The notes beneath the pieces were generated by a model, which worked only from the letters and a program-made list of their open reading frames with translations, made no database searches and was not told the origin of the DNA. Shown in pieces: positions 40,820 to 52,529 of a DNA stretch of 64,000 nt (position 1 is its first letter; each line of letters starts with the position of its first letter). Both the position numbers and the translations under genes were made by a program. The DNA comes from Symbiodinium natans. Taxonomy: Eukaryota > Sar > Dinophyceae > Suessiales > Symbiodiniaceae. The DNA lies in NCBI GenBank assembly GCA_905221605.1, contig CAJNDS010002545.1:40001-104000 (forward strand). Reading direction: 5' to 3'.

Positions 40820-41720
40820 AAGTGGGACTCCGACAGCAAGACAGGCCATTTCCACTTCTTCTTTTCGGGCAGGATGTGTTTGGCGTCCTGCGTGGGCTCT
40901 GTCTTGGGAAGCTTGGGAGGATTTGGGGTTTGTATTTACCCGTTGTGGCAGCCTGGAACAAGATCACTTTGCTGTGAGAACCACTTTCATCATTTCTTTC
41001 TGTCTTCCTTCCGTTTGTCCCTTCCTTCATTCAATGCCGATGAAACTAGTGAGAAAATAGATAGATGTTTTCCAATTCAAGCATAGATAAATGGGGGTTC
41101 GCCTGCCAAAATATAGAGAATATGGCGAAAATAGAAGCTGTTTCTATGGAAGTATCGAGAATCCACCCCCGAAGATAAAAAACAAAGAAATAAAACAAAT
41201 AAATATAAAAGCAACAAAAAAGATGCCAAAAAATAGGGTCCCCCGTCCTTGGCGGTTTGCAGTTCTATGGTCTGGGCTTGGATGGTGGGCCTTTGTCCCG
41301 AAGGGCTTCTGGCCACTCGGGATGCTGTTTCGGGGGGCATTTTTTGGGGGAGCTTTTCTCTGAGAGCCGCGCAAACCCCTGCCCAGGAGATGTGCAGCAA
41401 TAATTATCATGTGGAGGGTCCCTGCATTGTAATTAGGGCTCCGGACCCATCAAGCGGTAGCCGGTCACCTCCCTCAATCCTGCAGTCCCCGCCAACCTAA
41501 AGCCATCAAACCGCTGAATTACGCCAGCCAGCGAGGGTTTTAGGGCCACTGCCAGAACTTCCAAGAACCGCTAGCCTGCATTGCTGGCGCTGCAGACAAT
41601 ACAACACCGAACCAGCCCAGGGGGCCTGCCAGTGCAGGAGCTTTCCGGGCAAGATGTAGAGTATTTACGGCAGCGCCTTCGGCAATCATGCTTAACTAGT
41701 GTTGCGGTACTCCTTGGTTC
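40820..41720. other. No firm gene
   Basis: Frames overlap on both strands at 41077-41410 (hydrophobic, low complexity). I see no splice-consistent coding segment. Confidence 0.5.
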
Positions 41721-41727
41721 CGGACTG

Positions 41728-42060
41728 TCACGCAATGCTGAGATCAAGATAACTTGTTGAGGCCAAACCCTGCAACCTTAAACCGCCGGCGATGCCAACT
41801 GATGCTGTCTGCACGCAGCCCAGAAGCTCCATAGCCTCAAGAGATCGACAGAGGACAAGGACACAACTTCTCCAACCAAAGGTGAAGATGTACTTGCAGG
41901 GCAAGTTCAGCGTTGACACTAGGTTCAATGAGTGATCACCTTGAGCAATATGGGTCCCTGCAGCACGGCCCGCTAATAATGGAACTTTTCCTACTTCTGA
42001 CTTCTGGGAGCCTGATGTCGCAGCACTGTAGAACGGATCCATTCCCTTATAAACGCTGTT
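41728..42060 (-). CDS. Possible coding segment, unknown
   Basis: Minus frame reads MDPFYSAATSGSQKSEVGK, VPLLAGRAAGTHIAQGDHSL and PCKYIFTFGW before a run that looks less protein-like. May pair with 42256-42513 just upstream as one gene. No family recognised. Confidence 0.33.
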   Translation of the reverse strand, partial: NSVYKGMDPFYSAATSGSQKSEVGKVPLLAGRAAGTHIAQGDHSLNLVSTLNLPCKYIFTFGWRSCVLVLCRSLEAMELLGCVQTASVGIAGGLRLQGLASTSYLDLSIA

Positions 42061-42255
42061 GGAGCGGGAAAAACATTAAATAATTGAACTCCCCGCATCC
42101 AACACGGCTCTAAATTCGGCTGAAGGAAGGCAGAGGCTAGTGGCTAGTGATCGCGACGCCAGTGTGGTACCGACCCCAAGAAAGGACAACAGCACGCAAA
42201 CATCCTCTCCCCTGTCACGTACTCTTGCCAACTCACCAAAAAACCTTTACCATAC

Positions 42256-42513
42256 CTAACCGGCCCGCACTCCCAACAACACCCTTCGCTCCAAACAAAA
42301 CTGGAGTTGTGGCCACAGCGCCTTGACTTGTGATGAAGACAGAAGTCCCAGCCCCATGGCGCCGAAATCAAACACACGCTGTCTTACAACTCTTCGAAGG
42401 CAGTTTGTGCGCAAGCTCTCGAGGGCGAGTCGCAGTTGCTGACATGAGCGTGTGATCGCTAACTGTGCGCTCCCTATCACGGGAACAGCTGAAACAACTA
42501 CAAACATGGACAA
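42256..42513 (-). CDS. Possible coding segment, unknown
   Basis: 85 residues, MSMFVVVSAVPVIGSAQLA then CQQLRLALESLRTNCLRRV and SSQVKALWPQLQF; hydrophobic start followed by basic helix. ATG at 42513 is the first in frame. Confidence 0.33.
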   Translation of the reverse strand: MSMFVVVSAVPVIGSAQLAITRSCQQLRLALESLRTNCLRRVVRQRVFDFGAMGLGLLSSSQVKALWPQLQFCLERRVLLGVRAG

Positions 42514-43256
42514 AAAACTCGGCAGCTCCAGTACTTGGCCGGGTCATGTGTATAAACGTGCTTGGACCTCGACTCTGATATTATGTTTTCTTCCCGCCGT
42601 CATCGTACACTGCAGCTAGGACGTATGCCTGCTGCGAAAAGAGACGCCTGACCTCGACTGACGAGAGATATTGCGTCACCCCGCAGAGGCTGGATGTCCA
42701 CACAGCTCTGTGCCACAGCGCCCAAAGGCCTCACAGGCTCAGGGCAACACGCATTCAACATGTTGAGCCTCGTTGCGCATGAAACCCGAACGCAGCATTC
42801 GCAGGAACAGACCCAACAACAGAGCATACGCTCCTGTACTTGGACTGCTTCTCTTCTTACTGCGCTTGTTGCTGTTGCTGCTACTCTCGCTTCCCTCTCG
42901 AAAGTTGACTTTCCACTCTTCGGAAGGCTAGCTGACGAGTGACGCCACAGCTGGAAGGCATGCAAGCGCCGCTGCCCTGGGCGCCAGCAGTTTTGGAGTA
43001 TTGGGGGGGGGGGGGGAGAGTTTGTGGTCATTGTGGTGGTGAGTGCAGGAATACTAGATGGGATATACTCCTTGTCCCCCCATCCGCCCATCCGCATCCA
43101 CCACTAAAAGCAGGGCGGAGGTCCATGAAGATATAGCTTCCATGGAATCCGGCCTGAAGAAACACTCTCCAAGACCACAGCCACCTTTCCGGACTCAATC
43201 GCAGAAAGCCCGAACCGAGCCAATGACCCCACAGTCGCGGCTCAAAATTGTCAGCA

Positions 43257-43410
43257 AACCCTAAACCTTATGATGCCAGCGTAGACCCAACAGTGAGAGA
43301 CCACATGGGGACTGGACCTCTGGACGTCCTCGGGGTACAATCTTTGTACTACAAAACTGGTTTGTCGAGCAGCCAGACCGGATGATCTGCAAAAACACCA
43401 AAAGCAACGA
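43257..43410 (-). CDS. Possible exon, unknown
   Basis: Reads LAARQTSFVVQRLYPEDVQR then HVVSHCWVYAG. Weak; no splice sites fixed. Confidence 0.22.
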
Positions 43411-43578
43411 CAGTTTCGCAAGTCGCGAACCCCGACGTCCAAAAATGCCGACAGCGTCGCACGCGGCGAAACCAGGCATCTAAAAGCGATGACAGTAACG
43501 AGGATAGCGACGTCAATGCGCACGGTGCCTATAGCGAGAGCGCGATGTGCAACTCGCGAATAGCAAATCCCCCTTAAG
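43390..43578 (+). CDS. Possible plus-strand basic/acidic segment
   Basis: One frame reads RQRRTRRNQASKSDDSNEDS and ends with TAA at about 43576. Disordered composition. A 145-residue frame (43547-43984) overlaps it; neither is convincing alone. Confidence 0.22.
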
Positions 43579-44339
43579 TCCGGCCGAACACAGAGAACCC
43601 ATCAACGAAGGATTCCAAGCGCCCGCCACATTTTCAGGATGCTTAGCGACGCAAGCCTCGAATCACAGGACCCAGGCGGAGAGCACGATTTCCTCCCGCC
43701 AGCACCACAAATCCGCACGTGGCCTAGGCGAGAGGGCGGTTCGACACCATCCACGAAGCAAAAAGCATGTGATGTTTCAAGGCACCGAGAAATCTTCGTC
43801 ACCACCCGCCGCAGTGTGGAAAAAGTACGATGTTCGTCAAATTGCGACCACCACTCGAGGAACAACGTCCGCGTACGGTGCGCACGCGCCCGTGCGCGCA
43901 GCTCAACCCTTTGACTTTGAATGTGTAGGAACCCCAAGTGTTGGCACAATGTTTGGGGAACAAACCCTATACCTTAAACCCTAAACCCTCTACCGAACCA
44001 AGCAGCTCCAGCAAAGTGGCCAAGGATGCCGATGGCGACTACCAGAGTCGGGTCGGAGCCTTGGGGCGTCGGGTGTGGGACGTAGTGTTTGGGGGTTTCA
44101 ATGGGGCTGGGGCGCATCCATGACTTCTGAGGGCCCTTGGGCCCTGGAGGCCCGCAGGCCTTATTGGACTACGACGGGCCAAGCTCCGAATGCCAAGCCT
44201 CATGTAAATATCACAATTTCTCTCAGAGCCCTTAGCTTGAGAATTCTGAGTTCCTGCAAGATCGGGTTTCTTGCGCTGATAGTTGCCGCGGACATGAAAG
44301 AAGCAAAAGATTGACAACATACTGCCAGTGCAAACCATT

Positions 44340-44405
44340 GCTGAGGTGGTGGACATCGTCGTAGTAGGCCTCGACGGCCTCCCAAGTGCTGGTGATCCTT
44401 GGAGG
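44340..44405 (-). CDS. Possible exon, unknown
   Basis: Reads ITSTWEAVEAYYDDVHHLSN after CCAAG with a GT donor. Isolated. Confidence 0.35.
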
Positions 44406-45536
44406 CAGACGTTTAGGGCACAGGGTAGGGGCATCCTCAGGGGATTTAGGGATAAATAAGCAACTCAAGGAGGATGTCATTTGGGGTGTGTACCTGGGAG
44501 CACAATTCCCTGATTAGTGGTTTGTGAACTCTCGGCAATTTGTGGGTGCTACAAAAAGGTACCGAGGGAAAGCATACAGCATACAAATTACGCATTGGAT
44601 TCTGAAACTTTGGAGCTATGCATAGGGCCTCGGCAGGAAAGCACGTCTTAGGACATCACTACATGATCCACTAAAGAGTTCCAAGATGCCCACGTTGTGC
44701 GTGCGTACTGTTTAGCAATCCAGTGCCCGTAGCTCCCATGTAACATCCGGAAAGGGTGGATTCCTGCGCCGGGCCATGCTGAAGTTTCGAATGCCATCAG
44801 CTTTCCTGATTCCTGCGTTTCTGCTTCCACTTGGTAGCCCAGTTACTACTGGTGCTGCCTTGGAACCTTACTTTTGAGGGCGACAGGGAGAGGGCTGCCA
44901 TCTTGTGTGGGGGCCTCATATCTGAGATGTAAAATAACCCCTCCAAAGCCCTGTAAGAGGCTGCCTGTACCGGCAAGCCTGCTGGACCCCCCAGAACCCA
45001 AAAGCAAACCCAAAAACAAACCCAGAACCCAAGCCCCTCTGAAGCCCTAAGCTCTACAGACTCAACCCCAGACCCTTAAACCAATCCCTGACCTTCACCA
45101 GCCCCTTTAGGGTTTGGGGTGCAAAGATTGGTGTAGCAAAGTGTCGAGCTCCCACCGTCGGAAGAATTCCCGGCTGCACGGGAAAGCATAGCCCGACTTT
45201 CACAGAATCTTCTCAGAAAAGGTGAAGGCCTACCTCCACGCGAGAATGAATCTCAAAATGCGAAGTGCTCGAAAAGTGGCTCGAAAAGTTGCACACATAA
45301 AAGCTGAAGGTGGCATTCAGAAGCATGCCGCGTTTGGTTGTCTGCCGCCTTGTTGGTTCAGGCGAGTACCTTGAGATTTAAACACTTGCTGGCTGAGTGC
45401 TTCGAATGCAGCACGGAACGCTCTATTGGCGCCAACCAGTTCAAATCGCGTGTCTCAGGCTGCCTGTTGCTTACATCGCTGACAGCTACTCTTGCGCCGG
45501 CTAGCGGCGACTAGGCTGTTCAATGACCATAACTAA

Positions 45537-47724
45537 TTATGAGCTAAAGCTGCTAACAATTTCCACGACCATACCAAAGAACACTGCCCATGCGCATGGC
45601 GTGCTGTGCCAGAAGGAATCCTGGCTTGATTCCGCGCGTCTCTGCATGTCCGTGCATTGCCGACGCAATTTCATCGTCTCCTCACGTTCATCCTGCAGCC
45701 TTGGGCCCACTTTGCTGCATCATGCAAGCTTAGAGGCATAGAGTCATATTTTCATTCCTTTTTGGAAACCTAGACATGACACAGGCCATACAGAGCACAT
45801 CAATATGATAACCTGAAATCAACAACCCACCTATCTGACAAGAACCCCGCAGCTGCTTGGCTTGAACCTCGCCATTCCGATTGCATTGGTCGATCTCCTC
45901 CTTCAGGCGCGCTGCCTTGCCAGTTACAGACTTGACCTGCGTCTCGGATCTATCTAGGCGAAGGGGCTTAGGAGCTAAGAAGGATACCTTTGAGGGAACC
46001 TACTGTGTAAGCACCCTTACGGCAGAAAAAACACAGACAAAGCTCCCACATGAGAACTACGCCACTTCGTTCTTGAGCTGCTCGTTCTCTGTCTTTGCAG
46101 TCTGGCACTGCTCCCGGCACTTCTTCAGCTCCCCCTCGAGCACGGTCACTTCACTTTTAAGCACTTGTCGGGACTGCTCATGTTCCAGAACACTGCGCCT
46201 AAGACGTTCCACCTCTTGTTCGCTTTTGAGGAGCTTTTCTTCTTCATCGCGTAAGTGACGATGTAGCTTGTCAGCCTGATTTGCGGACTCACGGTAGCTT
46301 GTCTGCCACGCCGCTAGATCCTTACCTTGCTGCTCAAGTTCCCGCTCCTGCTTATTCAAGTCACGGTTGCCACGGTCACGCTGATCCTGTGCCTGCTGCA
46401 ATTGAATCCGCAACGTCTCACAATCGGCTTTGGCATCTTTTGCCTCGTCCTGGAACTTCGATGATTGTGTTTTCGCGTTGCACAACGCATCTTGCTGTGT
46501 ATGATAGAGCTCCTTCCAGCTCTTGCAGTCCTCCTTGCTCAATTGCTGTTCGCGTGCGAGGCGGGCAGACTCTGCCTTCAAGCCGGCAATATCTCCTTCG
46601 CACTCATGCAGCTTACGCGTGGCTTCATCGCAAGCTTGCTGAGCCTCCAGCTTGAGAGTTTGGGCCTCCTTCAATCGGCTGCTTTCACTACACAACTTCT
46701 TCTCGAGGTCCTTGCGATCCAGCTCTTCCCTGTCGAGTTTGACTCTCAGCAAGTTGCCGCGTTCTTGAGCGAGACGCTCTTGTGTCACGGCAGCATCCGC
46801 TCTGTCCATTTCCTTTTTCACTTGCTGCTCTGCTGTCTTCTTCTCACGCTCCAGCCGATTCTGCAGCATCACAGCGTTTGTAAGCTGGTCGAAGAATTTG
46901 TCGGCCTCGCTTTTGTGGAATGTGGCATCGTTATTTGCAACTGCGAGTTTTTTTTCCAAGCCTTTAACTTGCTGCTTCAGGCTGGTGACCGTCTCCTGAC
47001 ACTCTTGCAGCTGCGATTTCAATCTATTTTCCGTTTCCTTCCATTGCTGAGAGGACTGCAAATGACGAAGCACCGCAGTCTGCAACTTTGACTCTGGCCA
47101 ACGAAACTTGCAGCAAACAAAGCCGATACCGAGCCCGCTCAAGCCCGAAAGCAGAGTTGCCGGCCATCCCTGCAACGAAACTCCACACGTATCAGCTTTC
47201 GTGGACACAAAACTGATGCCAGCTTGGCCAGAGCGGACTGCAAAGGACAACCATTCCTTGACAGCGTCTAAGGCTGGAGAGCACCCATTTGTAACAGAAA
47301 CTTAACACTGGGTTCTGTGCCTCCGTCATTTTCTCCATCCATGCCTGAAGCCATATCAAAGTGCCAGCTACCGCAGCAGCGCCAACTACCGCAACAGCGG
47401 AGAGGATCTTCCATGGAAGGTGATGAAGGGTTCTCTCCCTGCTCCCTGGAGCTTTCTGCTGGTCTGCAACCAAAATCATGAATGGCTGGCTTGGAGTGCA
47501 AGTTACACAAGCATGCTGAAGGAACTGCCGCAAGCTCTCCGCTGCGACGCCTTCGCACGCGTGAACCTTAGTTGGTGAATGCCCGGCCCATGAACACCGC
47601 AGCGCAGAAAAGCAGTGATCGGAAGTCTTCGCGCATCAGTGCTTGAGCACCGGAATTCCACGACATAGCGCGGACCGTCGTCTACAGCCTCACTCGGGGT
47701 CTCAGTCGGCTCGGGTGTGCCCAT
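45537..47724 (-). CDS. Membrane-anchored long coiled-coil protein, five exons
   Basis: Family not recognised. ATG at 47724 starts MGTPEPTETPSEAVDDG. Exon 2 (47309-47463) carries a membrane segment with AVAVVGAAAVAGTLIWLQ; its GT donor at AACCCA leads in phase 0 into exon 3 (46063-47169), 369 codons, which opens with a second hydrophobic stretch LLSGLSGLGIGFVCC and continues as uninterrupted heptad-rich helix (for example LEKKLAVANND, LEREKKTAEQQVKKEMDRA). Exon 3 ends NEV at a GC donor; exon 4 (45868-45942) reads TQVKSVTGKAARLKEEIDQ; exon 5 (45537-45692) reads DEREETMKLRRQCTDMQRR and ends in a hydrophobic AWAVFFGMVVEIVSS before TAA. Exons 3-5 are each whole codons. The end of exon 1 is uncertain (GT at about 47600 or 47566). 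About 550 residues. The layout suggests a tether on a membrane with a long rod; role unknown. Its introns lack telomeric repeats. Confidence 0.75.
46063..47169 (-). CDS. Main coiled-coil exon of the membrane-anchored protein
   Basis: The largest open exon in the window (369 codons). Acceptor GTTGCAG, GC donor GTG|GCGTAG; without the splice it would end in TAG two codons later. Repeated Leu, Glu, Lys, Gln spacing and almost no Pro or Gly after residue 30 mark a continuous coiled coil. Confidence 0.85.
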
Positions 47725-47796
47725 CTGCCATCGAAAGACACCAGTGCCTGTGATCCCGGGGGAAGAACCAGCGTTCTGGAGCCGAGGTGGTGCATG

Positions 47797-48210
47797 TCAT
47801 ACAACAAGGAATGGTGTCATGCGCTGCTGCGTGTTTGTTTGAAAAATCATGATGCAGGCATTGCGTACCCTTACGATATTGCGGTCAGAAGCCAGAGGTG
47901 CCTCTCTCGCTTCCTCAATTGACCAAGATCCATTTTGCACCTGACGGGACTTGACAAGGGAACTTCCAAACTTGGGGTCTCTTTTGGGGATCCTTACATA
48001 CGAAGTGTGTTGGGGTCTTGAGAAGTTACCATAAGAACCTCTCAAAACAAGCTGAGCACTCTTTATGTCTTGTGTCATAAAGGCCCAACCTTGGTACACC
48101 TGCGGCGATGGCACTCGTTTAGGCGTAGGGCCCTGTTCTCTCACCTTGTTGTCTGATCTTGGAGAGCCAAGCTGCCTCAACCCCACGAAGCCTATACACC
48201 TCAACCGCAT
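47797..48210 (-). CDS. Possible ORF, unknown
   Basis: 137-residue frame with IPKRDPKFGSSLVKSRQVQ and WSIEEAREAPLASDRNIVRV. It lies directly upstream of the coiled-coil gene on the same strand. Could be coding or a transposed fragment. Confidence 0.3.
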   Translation of the reverse strand: MRLRCIGFVGLRQLGSPRSDNKVREQGPTPKRVPSPQVYQGWAFMTQDIKSAQLVLRGSYGNFSRPQHTSYVRIPKRDPKFGSSLVKSRQVQNGSWSIEEAREAPLASDRNIVRVRNACIMIFQTNTQQRMTPFLVV

Positions 48211-48239
48211 ACCAACGAATACACCTTGAACGCAAAGTC

Positions 48240-49500
48240 CTACACCCGAAGCGCTAAGCTAAACCCGAAACCCTGAACCCTGAACCCTAAACCCGAAACC
48301 CTAAGCTCTCTTACCCATATAATCCCATACACCTAAGCCTTAAACTCTTAGTCGGCATAGGCGCATCGATTCGCCGGGTTAGGGCTCAAGGCTCAAGGCC
48401 TAGTCAAGAGGCGTGCCTGTGCCAATAAGTCGGGTAAAGTGACAGAGCTTGAGGCGGGCGCTTTAAGCAGTGCGGTGCAGGGCCCTAGCGTATGGAGTCT
48501 AAGGTTTATGGATTGAGTCAACTTCATATTTTCTTACAGTAATGTTATGGGATTCTTTGATGCCCGAAACCCTGAACCCTGCAACCTAAACCTTCCCCCC
48601 CCGAAGCTTCCTAAAGCCTTAGCCCCAAAACCTATAAACTCTGGTTAAACCATGCAAGCCCTACAAACCCTAGACCCTAAACAACCTTCTGGCCAGAATT
48701 CCCTGGCATGCAGATACCGAAAATGCTTAGAGTAAGCCTGAATTGCATATAGATCACGTTACACGCTGTAAGCTCTTTACGCCATGCTTTTCCTCCTGTC
48801 TAGGGCCTTTTGCCAAGGTGTTGATGTGCATAAAGGGGAACAGATACTCGGAAAGGAAGGGGAACAGATACTCGGAAAGGCATGGACGCAGTCGCTTCCG
48901 AAAATGCTCCACCCAGAACATACAAAACACTCAGCAGCCCTAAGCCTGAACCCTAAAACCCTTTAACCTTAAACCCCAAACCCAGACCCATCTTCTTCAG
49001 GCATGTTCATTCGCCTTGGGGTGGGCCGTGGCCCAGAAGGGCTACGGGTTTAGGGTCCAGAGTGGTTTGGAGTTTCTGCAACAAGTAGTTTGGGCCCAGG
49101 GCTGATGCTCAGAAGACATTTTCATGGTGCTTCCCTCGAAAAACAAAAGCTCTCATTGAGTGCGGCTTGCTTGTACCATCTGCCGTGATTCCTGCGATAA
49201 CTCACGAGCTACGGATCGCTAGCGTCATACAAGTTCTTCGTTACAACGTCTTTGCTTCAGTTTGTCGATCTTGCCAGGCCTGTGGTTGTCTCTGGACGTA
49301 GATTTTGGAGTCTCAAGGTCGGAGGCGCAAAGTTGGGCATTTGAAGCTTGCCAGGCTGTCTTTGGGCTGCGAGCAACTTCTCAGAGTATTGTGGATGGCA
49401 CGTTCGCCGAACTTATTCAACGTCGGTATGGAGCATCAAGCCGCACATAAAGAGTACACATGTTGTCCAACACAGCAACAACAACTAGTCTAGTTGCAAC
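48240..49500. other. No firm gene
   Basis: Degenerate CCCTAAA tracts around 48260-48310 and 48900-48990; an 18-base direct repeat GGGGAACAGATACTCGGA at 48837 and 48859. Confidence 0.55.
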
Positions 49501-49545
49501 TCATACGTTGTGCATGCTGAAGGATCGGGCGCAGGCTCCGGTGAG

Positions 49546-49711
49546 TCGGGCCAGCAAGAGGGGACTCAGACGATGAGTTCTTGGAGCTTAAGAATGGCCT
49601 CCAAGAAGCGGAAAAAAGGTCCGACAATTCAGACAATGAATTGTGGGGAAAAAAGTCCGAGGGTTCGGAAGACGAGGACCCAAGAAGAAGCCCAGGACAA
49701 GTTTGCTGATA
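49546..49711 (+). CDS. Possible acidic plus-strand segment
   Basis: Frame reads SDDEFLELKNGLQEAEKRSD, then SEGSEDEDPRRSP and stops. Preceded by a donor-like GTGAGT near 49540. Acidic and disordered; uncertain. Confidence 0.25.
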
Positions 49712-50299
49712 GACTAACTGCCCCCTGCTTCTGGACAAGTATGCTGACCAACTACTAGTCCCCTGTTCTGATCTAACTGCCCCTTGGTTGAAGTTCGTTT
49801 TTGGGTGCCTTTTCGGCGAGGGGGCTTTGTGAGGTGCAAGCTCGCTTAAACCAAAACCTTGGAAAACGCATCACATACAATTTCGATCTGAAAACCCAAT
49901 AGAGGAAATGTCCCAAGGGCCGACCCAGTTTGGGTTCTCAGGCCGAGACTTTGGCTGCTGCTCGCCCAGCCGAGGGCCCAGTGTCCTGTTTGGGAACGGG
50001 CCGCGGCGGTGGGAGAGAGAGGGGGGGTTGGGGTCAGGGTTATAGGTTTGTAAGGTTATAGCGTTTATAGCTTTTAGGTGTTATAAGGCGTTTAGGTTTA
50101 GGGTTGTGTGATGTCGAGGAACTCGGGGGGGGGGGGGGGGGGGCTGAACTAAGGGGTGTAGAGTTCCAAAAGGTCAAGGTAGGTCTTATGGCGTTTAACC
50201 TTGGCTCCCTAAACCCACAAGGTCGAATGCATTGTTTCCTAGACCCTAAACCCCTTAAATGGGAGTTCAGGGTAGTTTGCCAGGATGGGCCATGATCGT

Positions 50300-50960
50300 G
50301 GGTTTAAGGCACGTAGATGTGGGGAGTAAACGAGTTTATAAGTAGGGTAACTCGGAAACTCTAGTTGTAGTTGGATAGAACCCTATTTATCTGACCCTAG
50401 TTCGAAGTACCTGAACATGTGGTTGCACTTGGGGCAGGAACACCTGCCGAGAGGGAGGCGCATGCCCTTTACCTGGTTGAGGGCCTATAGGGCAAACTGG
50501 AGATGGCATTTGTGCCGCTGGGCACGCCTTTCAAGCTGGGTTTAAAGTTTAGGGTTGAGTGGGTGTAGGTTTAGGGCTTAGGATTCTAGGGTTCGAGTTT
50601 TAGGCTTTTACTGAGAATCTACTGCAATCAGTCGTGGAATCCTTGCATCACCCACCTTCCTTTCTCATATCCCAAAATCTACGCAAACCTTTTACAGGGG
50701 GTGCCCGGGGAAGGGGGGGAAACAAGCCTCCACCAAGTCAACAATCGAGAAGCTTACCTGCAACAATGAAACTTCGCAGAAACTCTGCAAGCATGCGGCA
50801 CAATAAAAGCCGGAGGTTCATGATTAATTGCTGAGAAGTAGGGTTTTAAGTAGGGTAGCTATGGTTCTGACCTTGTTTGGGGGGTTAACCCTAAATCCCA
50901 GCCCCTACACCCTAAATCCTAAACCCGATTTATGATTACCCATGAACCGCCACGCAGATT
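50300..50960 (+). repeat. Local duplication, copy 1
   Basis: Matches 56045-56745 in order: AGTTGTAGTTGGA, GGGGCAGGAACACCTG, CAAACTGGAGATGGCATT, CAATCAGTCGTGGAATC, and GATTTATGA before ACCCATGAAC. Open frames in the pair (LRKPFTGGARGRGGN and similar) differ in reading frame between copies, so I do not call a gene. Confidence 0.88.
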
Positions 50961-51179
50961 CCACAGAGCAAGTGCTGAGCTTAGTGGCTTCGGCATGTCG
51001 GTTCTGAACTTTGTTCTTGCAAGGCCCAATGCATCAACAAGTCTCAAGCACACTTAGTACGGTCTTGCCTGCATGCTGTGCCTTTTGGGGCGGTCCTCTT
51101 CCGGCGCTATACCTAGTGCAGTTTACATAGATCTTCTGACGTAGCTGCTAGCGAAGCCCTCTGTGCGAAGGTTCAGCAT

Positions 51180-51351
51180 GTACATAAATTGACAGCATAC
51201 TACCACGCGCACCCAAGTTGAACTGTGGATCTGCAGCTTCGGGTGAAGCGTATCCACATTCGCCTTGATGTTCAGCATTGAGTGACATAATGCAAAAAGC
51301 GACAACTGTGAGCAGCCGTTCCCACGTCATCCAGCAAACCCCCCCCATCAA
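51180..51351 (-). CDS. Possible secreted-protein first exon
   Basis: A minus frame reads MTWERLLTVVAFCIMSLNAE, resembling a signal peptide, then ASPEAADPQFNLGARG. Lies downstream of the 281-residue ORF. Unsupported beyond composition. Confidence 0.25.
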
Positions 51352-51596
51352 AGCGGAACCTCGAAAACAACGGCTCGTTGATCATCCGCCTCGAGATGCG
51401 TTCTCATGTTTCTTGCCGGAGTGACAACAAGCTACCACAACTTTGTTGTGAAAGCAAAGAACAAAACAAAGGAAGTGCTGACTTCTGCAGACTCACGGGA
51501 GGATCCAGGCAGGTGCCGTCAATGAAGATATTCCACAAACAATACTTCGGGGTTCTAGTTTTCACTTCCTCACAGGCTGGGACCGGAGTCAGAGGC

Positions 51597-52442
51597 TCAG
51601 ACAAAGTTATAGTCCTCCTCGTCTTGTGGAACTGCTGCTTGAGTATTGAGCTGAGCTTGCTCAAAGGCTGGCCCTTCTGCCGCTCCATCTTCCTGAGAGT
51701 CTTGGATGCTGTGCGAAGATACCGTGTTCAAAGACATCTCCATGCCTGCAGACATTGGAGGATTGGCAGCCTCTGCTGTTGGATGTCCGGCAGCTGTTCC
51801 TGCCAGATCTGCATGTGAGGCTTGTGGACGTGTGTCCTGGCCTGGTAAAGGCGCCATAGACAATCTCTCGTTTTTCGCAATGGGAAGAGCTGACAGCAAT
51901 TCAGCGCAGAATTGCTGACAGTTAAACGACCGTATATCGTAGCGTCTGCCAGTGGCGCCGACCATTACCTTCAAAGTATCAACAACCAGCTCCATCTTTA
52001 TTGCTTTGCAGACATCGTAAAATTCCACGCCGGCATGTCCCTCTGTCTGGGCAAGAGTCTTGCTGAGGTTTGTCCAGCTGGAAAATGTGGAAAGACCGCG
52101 CTCTTCAAGACCGTCCTGGGTCCAACTCAAGCGGCATGCCCGAAGACAGCCGCAGGACACATACACAAAGTACAGCTCATCATGCCAAGCGCCAAGTGCA
52201 CGTTCTGTAATCGACAAGAGATGCCCGCCTTCACCGTCTTGTTTGAACACGCCGAGGCGTGTTGTCACCTTGCAGACGGAGGTAATTTCTTCATTGCCCA
52301 CCATGGCAATCGCATGTTCATTAATGTCGTCCGCGGTCAGCCTCGCTGTCTTCTTAGACTTGCAGGAATTCGACGGTAACGATGCCACACAGCGGCTTGA
52401 TTCTGAACCTGAACACCACGCGATGACACTGCCCATGATCAC
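51597..52442 (-). CDS. Intronless ORF with Asn-Cys-Gln motif (possible papain-like fold)
   Basis: 281 residues, starting MIMGSVIAWCSGSESSRCV and ending DEEDYNFV. A globular part contains AWHDELYFVYVSCGCLRA and then GATGRRYDIRSFNCQQFC. An aromatic/His-Asn-Cys-Gln/Glu-x-Phe segment before a helix is seen in LRAT/NlpC-like and PPPDE-type proteins, where the Cys is the nucleophile, so a permuted papain-like fold is a guess. A matching His is not obvious (AWHDELY is a candidate). The last 90 residues are Ala/Pro/Gln rich and likely disordered. No intron is needed. First in-frame ATG taken as start; the next Met is at residue 3. Confidence 0.55.
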   Translation of the reverse strand: MIMGSVIAWCSGSESSRCVASLPSNSCKSKKTARLTADDINEHAIAMVGNEEITSVCKVTTRLGVFKQDGEGGHLLSITERALGAWHDELYFVYVSCGCLRACRLSWTQDGLEERGLSTFSSWTNLSKTLAQTEGHAGVEFYDVCKAIKMELVVDTLKVMVGATGRRYDIRSFNCQQFCAELLSALPIAKNERLSMAPLPGQDTRPQASHADLAGTAAGHPTAEAANPPMSAGMEMSLNTVSSHSIQDSQEDGAAEGPAFEQAQLNTQAAVPQDEEDYNFV

Positions 52443-52529
52443 GAATCAATGCGGGCTGAAACTAGAACACGCCGATAGATCGGAGTGTGCACGATGTCAC
52501 ATTCAATGGATTCGTAACTTTAGCAGCTA

